From positions 1 to 15,997 of the forward strand of contig LNGD01000026.1 of assembly GCA_001587675.1 (NCBI GenBank): a stretch of 15,997 nucleotides of DNA, read 5' to 3'. Every line of letters starts with the position of its first letter. Position 1 is the first letter of the stretch. Made by a program: the position numbers and the translations under genes. Source of the stretch: Candidatus Methanofastidiosum methylothiophilum. GTDB lineage: Archaea > Methanobacteriota_B > Thermococci > Methanofastidiosales > Methanofastidiosaceae. Below are positions 11,813 through 15,997 of this stretch, one piece after another. The notes under the pieces were generated by a model. That model ran no database searches. It worked only from the letters and a program-made list of their open reading frames with translations, and was not told where the DNA came from.

Positions 11813-14422
11813 ATGGATGATAAAACGCTAAAAAAAGACTTCAAGAAAAAAGCGAGTCAAAATTATCAGAAATATTATGCAGTTGATACATTAAAATCAC
11901 TTGGTTTTACCAGAAAAGAGTGTAAAAAATGCGGAACATTCTTTTGGTCTGTACATGATAGGGATATTTGCGGTGACCCTGACTGCGAGGGCGGATATTC
12001 ATTTATCGAGAATTCTCCCGCAAAGAAAAAGCTTGACTTCATACAGGTCTGGAAGGAGATGTCATCGTTATTTGGGAAAAAAGGATATTCAATCATCAAG
12101 AGATACCCTGTCGTAGCACGATGGCGTGACGACACTGATTTTGTTCAGGCGTCAATTTACGATTTTCAGCCCCACGTCGTGAAAGGGGTCCAGGAGCCTC
12201 CTGCAAACCCACTTCTTGTTCCACAGTTCTGTGTCAGATTCAATGATATTGACAATGTTGGTGTGACATTGAGACACTATACAGGATTTGTCATGATTGG
12301 TCAGCACGCTTTTTATCCACCAAAGGACTTTTCACAGGACAGATTTCTATCTGATATTTATGACTGGTTAAAGACTGGTATGGGAATACCTTCTGAGGAG
12401 ATTGTATTTCATGAGGATGCATGGGCCGGCGGAGGAAATTTTGGGCCATGCATGGAATTTTTCTCTAGAGGCCTTGAGCTAGGCAATCAAGTTTACATTG
12501 AATATGAAGTAACGCCTTCAGGTGGCAAGGAACTTGATCTAAAAGTCTTGGACATGGGTGCGGGACAAGAGAGATTTTCTTGGTTTTCCATGGCTAATCC
12601 AATAGGCTATGAAACAGTATTTCCAACAGTATGCGATCACCTCTACAGAAGAACTGGGATAACACCGGACAAGGAATTTTTGAAAGGTTTCATACCTTAT
12701 TCTGGTATGCTGAACATGGATGAAGTTCAGGACATTGAAAAGGTCTGGGACAATATAGCAAAGAAACTTTCATCTGACAAAGAGTACCTAAAGCAGCAGG
12801 TCCTGCCATTGCAGGCTATATACTCTATAGGAGACCATTCAAGGTCACTTTTATTTGCTTTATCAGACGGTGCGCTTCCATCAAATGTTGGTGGTGGATA
12901 TAATCTAAGAGTAATCCTAAGAAGGGCACTTTCTTTCATTGAAGAATTCTCATGGGACATCGAACTCCAAAAGGTGATCGAAGAGCATGCAAAATATCTG
13001 ATGCCTCAATACCCTGAGCTAAAGGAGAATATTGGAGACATATGCGAGATAATTTCCTATGAGATGGAAAAGTTTGATAACACAAAGGAAAAGTCAGGAA
13101 GGATGATTGAAAGACTGACTGAAAAAGGCGAGACACTTTCCGAGGACAAACTAATCGAATTATACGATTCTCATGGGATTACTCCCGAATTTATGGGGGT
13201 CAAGCCTCCAAAGGACTTTTACAAGAGGGTCACAGAAAGGCACGAGAAAAAGGAAGTATCAGCTAAGGAAAAAGAAATCCACTATGATCTGCCTGATACA
13301 GAACGATTGTACTATGACGGCATAACTGAATTCACAGCCAAAGTGCTCGATATCTCAGGCAACATTGCTATTCTTGATAAAACTGCATTTTATCCTGAAA
13401 GCGGGGGTCAGGAAGGGGACCGGGGAATGATAAACGATTGTCCTGTTTCTTACACTGAAGTCTCAGGAAATGTAATTCTTCACATAATGGAGAAGATAAC
13501 CTTCAAGAAGGGAGACACGGTAAAAGGTCAAGTTGACAAGGACAGGAGATTGAATCTCACAAGACACCACACGGCAACTCACATCATAAACGGTGTGAGC
13601 AGACAGGTTCTTGGAAATCATATATGGCAGGCAGGTGCGGAGAAAACTGAAGACAAGGCAAGGCTTGACATAACTCACTATAAGCTGATTGATAACGATG
13701 ATCTCTTTAAGATTGAAAGATTATCAAACGAGATAGTTTTAAAGAACCTCCCAATTGAAAAAGGATTTTTTGATAGGGCCGAAGCAGAAAAAAGATATGG
13801 CTTCAGATTATACCAAGGCGGAGCAGTTCCGGGCAAAAAACTTAGAGTGGTCAATGTGAAAGGACTTGATGTCGAGGCTTGTGGGGGAACCCATGCAGAC
13901 TCCACCGGACAAGTTGGGCCCATTAAGATATTGAAGCAGAGCAAGATTCAGGATGGAGTCGTTAGACTAGAATTCTGCGCAGGATTAAAGGCCCTTGACG
14001 CCTTTCAGCAGGAGTCTATTCTGCTTAGAGATTTATCAGAGGTCTTCAAAGTTGAGAAGGATAAACTACTTGACACCGGAAAGAGATTCTTCAATGAATG
14101 GAAAAATAGGGGCAAGGAAATAGAAAGATTGAAAGCTGAAATTTCCTGCCTCAAGAAGGAAGGTCTTGACTGCAATTTCGTTGAATCAGATGGGGTCTTT
14201 TTCATGGAGGAGAAGGTAGACACAACGCCTGATGAGATGAGAAAGATTGCAAGAGAGCTTTCAGGTGACGACAAGGTAATTGTTCTAACTAATAACGAAG
14301 GCAACATAGTTGTCTCCTGCGGTAAAAAAGCCATAGAAAGTGGCCATAAAGCCTGTGAGATAGTCAAGAAGTACGGCAAAGGTGGGGGAAAGGATGACTT
14401 TGCCCAAGGTGTAAAAGGATAG
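11813..14422 (+). CDS. alaS: Alanyl-tRNA synthetase, archaeal type
   Basis: An 869-residue class II synthetase that charges tRNA-Ala and hydrolyses mischarged Ser/Gly-tRNA. The archaeal N-terminal extension has a zinc knuckle (Cys37, Cys40, Cys53, Cys58; CKKCGTFFW to CGDPDC). The catalytic core follows, with RYPVVARWRDDTDF near 98-111 and the HEDAWAGGGNFGPCMEFF region near 200-217. The editing domain has its zinc ligands HTATH (His586, His590) and CGGTH (Cys690, His694). A coiled segment near 745-785 leads to a DHHA1 oligomerisation domain ending in GGGKDDFAQG. The length is slightly below the usual roughly 900, with no sign of truncation. Shine-Dalgarno GGTGAG precedes the ATG. The gene is likely monocistronic. 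Confidence 0.95.
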   Translation: MDDKTLKKDFKKKASQNYQKYYAVDTLKSLGFTRKECKKCGTFFWSVHDRDICGDPDCEGGYSFIENSPAKKKLDFIQVWKEMSSLFGKKGYSIIKRYPVVARWRDDTDFVQASIYDFQPHVVKGVQEPPANPLLVPQFCVRFNDIDNVGVTLRHYTGFVMIGQHAFYPPKDFSQDRFLSDIYDWLKTGMGIPSEEIVFHEDAWAGGGNFGPCMEFFSRGLELGNQVYIEYEVTPSGGKELDLKVLDMGAGQERFSWFSMANPIGYETVFPTVCDHLYRRTGITPDKEFLKGFIPYSGMLNMDEVQDIEKVWDNIAKKLSSDKEYLKQQVLPLQAIYSIGDHSRSLLFALSDGALPSNVGGGYNLRVILRRALSFIEEFSWDIELQKVIEEHAKYLMPQYPELKENIGDICEIISYEMEKFDNTKEKSGRMIERLTEKGETLSEDKLIELYDSHGITPEFMGVKPPKDFYKRVTERHEKKEVSAKEKEIHYDLPDTERLYYDGITEFTAKVLDISGNIAILDKTAFYPESGGQEGDRGMINDCPVSYTEVSGNVILHIMEKITFKKGDTVKGQVDKDRRLNLTRHHTATHIINGVSRQVLGNHIWQAGAEKTEDKARLDITHYKLIDNDDLFKIERLSNEIVLKNLPIEKGFFDRAEAEKRYGFRLYQGGAVPGKKLRVVNVKGLDVEACGGTHADSTGQVGPIKILKQSKIQDGVVRLEFCAGLKALDAFQQESILLRDLSEVFKVEKDKLLDTGKRFFNEWKNRGKEIERLKAEISCLKKEGLDCNFVESDGVFFMEEKVDTTPDEMRKIARELSGDDKVIVLTNNEGNIVVSCGKKAIESGHKACEIVKKYGKGGGKDDFAQGVKG

Positions 14423-14423
14423 A

Positions 14424-14431
14424 TTTTTAAT
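14424..14431 (+). promoter_or_regulatory. TATA-like element for a leaderless GTG start
   Basis: TTTTTAAT lies about 25 nt before the GTG at 14453 and there is no Shine-Dalgarno, giving a leaderless pilin mRNA. The T-rich tracts here (T6 at about 14435-14440) may also terminate alaS. Confidence 0.38.
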
Positions 14432-14452
14432 CTATTTTTTCTTATCTATTTT

Positions 14453-14902
14453 GTGAACAAGAAGGCAGTTTCCCCAGTAGTCGCTACAATGTTACTTGTA
14501 GCTGTGGCTGTAGCTTCAGTTAGTTCATATTGGGTATGGCTTAGGAGTTTTCAGACACAAGTTCAAAAAGAAGTAGAGCAGCAATCGGGTGTAACAACTT
14601 CCCTTAAACTAAACGTAATAAGCATAACTGACGATGGGACAAGCTATTATGTAACTTTGAAAAACGCATCTTCTTCAGGAGCACTTGAATTTCGTGGTAC
14701 GCAGGACTTTATTATTGATGGACAGAATAATTGGGAGAGCATACAACCTTCATTACCAAGGAGTGTTAATGCCGGTTCTAACATTACATTTGTTCTTAAG
14801 AGGTCAACTAATCACAGCACAGGTACTCCTCACAGCTTTGTATTCATAGGTCACACTTCAAGGGATCAAGCAGTTGCAACAATTTCTTATACTGACTCTT
14901 AA
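14453..14902 (+). CDS. Archaeal type IV pilin-like protein
   Basis: A 149-residue surface-filament-type protein. The N terminus is a class III signal peptide: MNKK, then AVSPVVATMLLVAVAVASVS, a hydrophobic helix of about 20 residues that anchors the prepilin and packs the filament core. By analogy with other archaeal pilins, the prepilin peptidase would cut between Lys4 and Ala5. Residues 30-149 are rich in Ser, Thr, Asn and beta-strand patterns, with candidate N-glycosylation sequons (for example NAS, NIT and NHS), like the soluble head of archaeal pilins. The start is GTG at 14453 with a leaderless promoter. No pilus ATPase, platform protein or prepilin peptidase is nearby, so it is an orphan pilin or pseudopilin. 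Confidence 0.85.
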   Translation: MNKKAVSPVVATMLLVAVAVASVSSYWVWLRSFQTQVQKEVEQQSGVTTSLKLNVISITDDGTSYYVTLKNASSSGALEFRGTQDFIIDGQNNWESIQPSLPRSVNAGSNITFVLKRSTNHSTGTPHSFVFIGHTSRDQAVATISYTDS

Positions 14903-14912
14903 TCAGCTAAGA

Positions 14913-14924
14913 TTTTTATATTTC
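14913..14924 (+). promoter_or_regulatory. Putative TATA box of the DUF3830 gene
   Basis: TTTTTATATTTC lies about 35 nt before the ATG at 14953. It predicts a very short leader that begins near the GAGGA Shine-Dalgarno at about 14942-14946. Confidence 0.4.
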
Positions 14925-14952
14925 AAATCACTATTCATTTTGAGGATTTAAG

Positions 14953-15366
14953 ATGACTAATTTGAAAATTACTGCCGGCGGGTTTGTGTTTAAGGCAAAA
15001 TTGGAAGAAGAGAATGCGCCAAAAACTTGTTCAACCTTTCTAAAATTATTACCATTTAAAAACAAGATAATTCATGTAAGATGGAGCGGAGAAGCAGTAT
15101 GGATACCTCTGGGTGATTTTGATTTGGGTGTTGGGTATGAAAATCATACAAGCCACCCCTCAAAGGGAGAGATACTCTTATATCCTGGAGGCATAAGTGA
15201 AACTGAAATACTCCTTCCTTATGGAAGTACATGCTTTTCTAGTAAAATGGGCCAGCTTGCTGGCAATCATTTCCTTACAATCATCGAAGGAAAAGAGAAA
15301 TTGCCAGAACTTGGTAAAAAAGTCCTCTGGGAAGGTGCCCAAGATATATTATTTGAAAAGATATAA
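14953..15366 (+). CDS. DUF3830 family protein, cyclophilin-like fold
   Basis: A 137-residue protein matching my recollection of the DUF3830 family (cyclophilin-like fold, function unassigned). Visible conserved blocks are ENAPKTCSTFLKLLPF near 20-35, VRWSGEAVWIPLGD near 43-56, ENHTSHPSKGEILLYPGG near 62-79 and GQLAGNHFLTIIEG near 99-112. The APKTC-to-LLPF opening and the GEI(L/I)xYPGGIS core are what I would expect in cyclophilin-like beta barrels of this group, which lack a clear prolyl isomerase active site. A GAGGA Shine-Dalgarno lies 6 nt before the ATG. It converges with glyS, with a 4-nt gap. No partner gene in the window suggests its role. Confidence 0.8.
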   Translation: MTNLKITAGGFVFKAKLEEENAPKTCSTFLKLLPFKNKIIHVRWSGEAVWIPLGDFDLGVGYENHTSHPSKGEILLYPGGISETEILLPYGSTCFSSKMGQLAGNHFLTIIEGKEKLPELGKKVLWEGAQDILFEKI

Positions 15367-15370
15367 AAAA
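15364..15370 (-). terminator. T-rich terminator following glyS
   Basis: Directly after the glyS stop the minus strand reads TTTTTTA, a run of six T with no hairpin, overlapping the DUF3830 stop codon. Confidence 0.35.
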
Positions 15371-15997
15371 TTAAATATTTTTCCAGATGTCTTCTATCTT
15401 GACTCTGTGCTGATTCATAGAGTCTCTTTCTCTTATTGTGACAGTGTTGTCCTCTAAGGTCTGGAAGTCAATTGTTATGCCATAAGGAGTTCCGATTTCA
15501 TCCTGTCTTCTGTACCTTCTTCCTATTGATCCTGAATCATCATAAAAGATATCATAACACTGCCTCAAGTTGTCGTAGACGGTCTTTGCGACCTTTTCTA
15601 GATCTTCCTTCTTCTGTAATGGGAAGACTCCGGCTCTAAACGGTGCAACTTCCTTTGGCAATGATATTACCTTTCTGTCCCCTTCGTCTTTATAGAATAT
15701 ATCAAGTAAGGTCCAGAAGTTTCTGTCAACACCAAAGGACAGCTCAAGGACATGAGGAACAAACTTCTTGCCATCAATGTTTACGTCAAGCCTTTCGCCA
15801 CTTGCATTTTGGTGGCCTCCAAGATCATGGTCTGTCCTATAGTGAAGTCCTCCCATCTCCTTGTAGCCTCCAAGTGACTCGGTGTAAACTTCAACATCCC
15901 AATGGATCTTGTTATAGAAAGCCCTCTCATCCTCTGAGAGCTCTCTGAACCTGAATAATTCTCTTGGAATATTCATCTTGTCAAGGTAGAATTCCTG
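15371..15997 (-). CDS. glyS: Glycyl-tRNA synthetase, archaeal/eukaryal type (C-terminal part, cut by right edge)
   Basis: The last 208 codons of a class II glycyl-tRNA synthetase that charges tRNA-Gly with glycine. The frame is open to the window edge, reading QEFYLDK before MNIPREL, so the true start lies beyond 15997; the internal Met at 15976 is not a start. Visible: ELFRFRELSEDERAFY, the catalytic segment YRTDHDLGGHQNASGERLDV, motif 3 as LELSFGVDRNFWTLL, and then the anticodon-binding domain from about KVISLPKEVAPFRAGVFPL to the C terminus. KYDEIGTPYG-like (here RRQDEIGTPYGI) and TIRERDSMNQHRV close the domain. The alpha2 (archaeal/eukaryal) form is typically 550-600 residues, so roughly two thirds is missing here only because of the edge. 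Confidence 0.93.
   Translation of the reverse strand, partial: QEFYLDKMNIPRELFRFRELSEDERAFYNKIHWDVEVYTESLGGYKEMGGLHYRTDHDLGGHQNASGERLDVNIDGKKFVPHVLELSFGVDRNFWTLLDIFYKDEGDRKVISLPKEVAPFRAGVFPLQKKEDLEKVAKTVYDNLRQCYDIFYDDSGSIGRRYRRQDEIGTPYGITIDFQTLEDNTVTIRERDSMNQHRVKIEDIWKNI

Noticed and set aside
13463..14379. Long open frames antisense to alaS and similar frames opposite other genes
   Set aside because: They lack ribosome sites and family signatures and lie opposite strongly conserved coding sequence, so they are frame shadows.
1..15997. CRISPR array, insertion sequence, tRNA or attachment site
   Set aside because: I saw no regular direct repeats with spacers, no transposase or integrase, and no cloverleaf-like sequence on either strand.

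Overview
The window reads as an AT-rich archaeal chromosome segment, probably from a euryarchaeon in or near the methanogens. The support is an archaeal-type alanyl-tRNA synthetase with an N-terminal zinc knuckle, an archaeal/eukaryal-type glycyl-tRNA synthetase, CofE of coenzyme F420 synthesis, a class III (archaeal pilin) signal peptide, an archaeal Rqc2/NEMF protein, an FmdE-family protein, and promoters with TATA elements about 25 nt upstream of leaderless starts. The AT-rich, F420-positive gene set would fit a lineage such as Methanofastidiosa, but that placement is only a guess. No tRNA, rRNA, CRISPR array, insertion sequence or phage gene is visible. Nearly all genes look like vertically inherited housekeeping genes or conserved hypotheticals.

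Layout. Positions 1-114 hold the 5' part of an unknown minus-strand gene, divergent from a tight plus-strand operon (240-2220): an FmdE-like protein, then the ATPase and permease of a ZnuBC/MntBC-type metal ABC transporter, all overlapping. A leaderless 83-aa protein follows. It converges with a minus-strand cluster (3926 down to 2516) of a winged-helix protein, a two-helix membrane protein and CofE. From 4026 a secreted helical protein runs plus-strand and converges on a small stand-alone biotin carrier and on pycB (minus strand, 6698 down to 4756). A 448-bp AT-rich gap (6699-7146) separates pycB from an unrecognised 125-aa alpha/beta protein with a very strong Shine-Dalgarno.

From 7559 to 10656 an Rqc2/RqcH homologue, a PF06695-type membrane protein and a calcineurin-like phosphoesterase lie head to tail. 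They converge, with an 8-bp overlap, on an M24 Xaa-Pro-type peptidase. That gene is divergent from alaS (11813-14422). A GTG-initiated type IV pilin-like gene and a DUF3830 (cyclophilin-fold) gene follow, and the window ends inside a minus-strand glycyl-tRNA synthetase gene cut by the right edge.

How the genes fit together. Translation and its quality control dominate the right half (Rqc2, AlaRS, GlyRS, an aminopeptidase). Bacterial RqcH builds alanine tails with tRNA-Ala, so alaS lying about 2.4 kb from the rqcH-like gene is suggestive but may be chance. The left half covers metal uptake, F420 synthesis and biotin-dependent carboxylation. I see no clear defence island or novel machinery. The points most worth following are the FmdE-like/ABC transporter operon with altered cysteines, the second biotin carrier beside pycB, the winged-helix/membrane/CofE overlap, and the unknown genes at 7147 and 4026.
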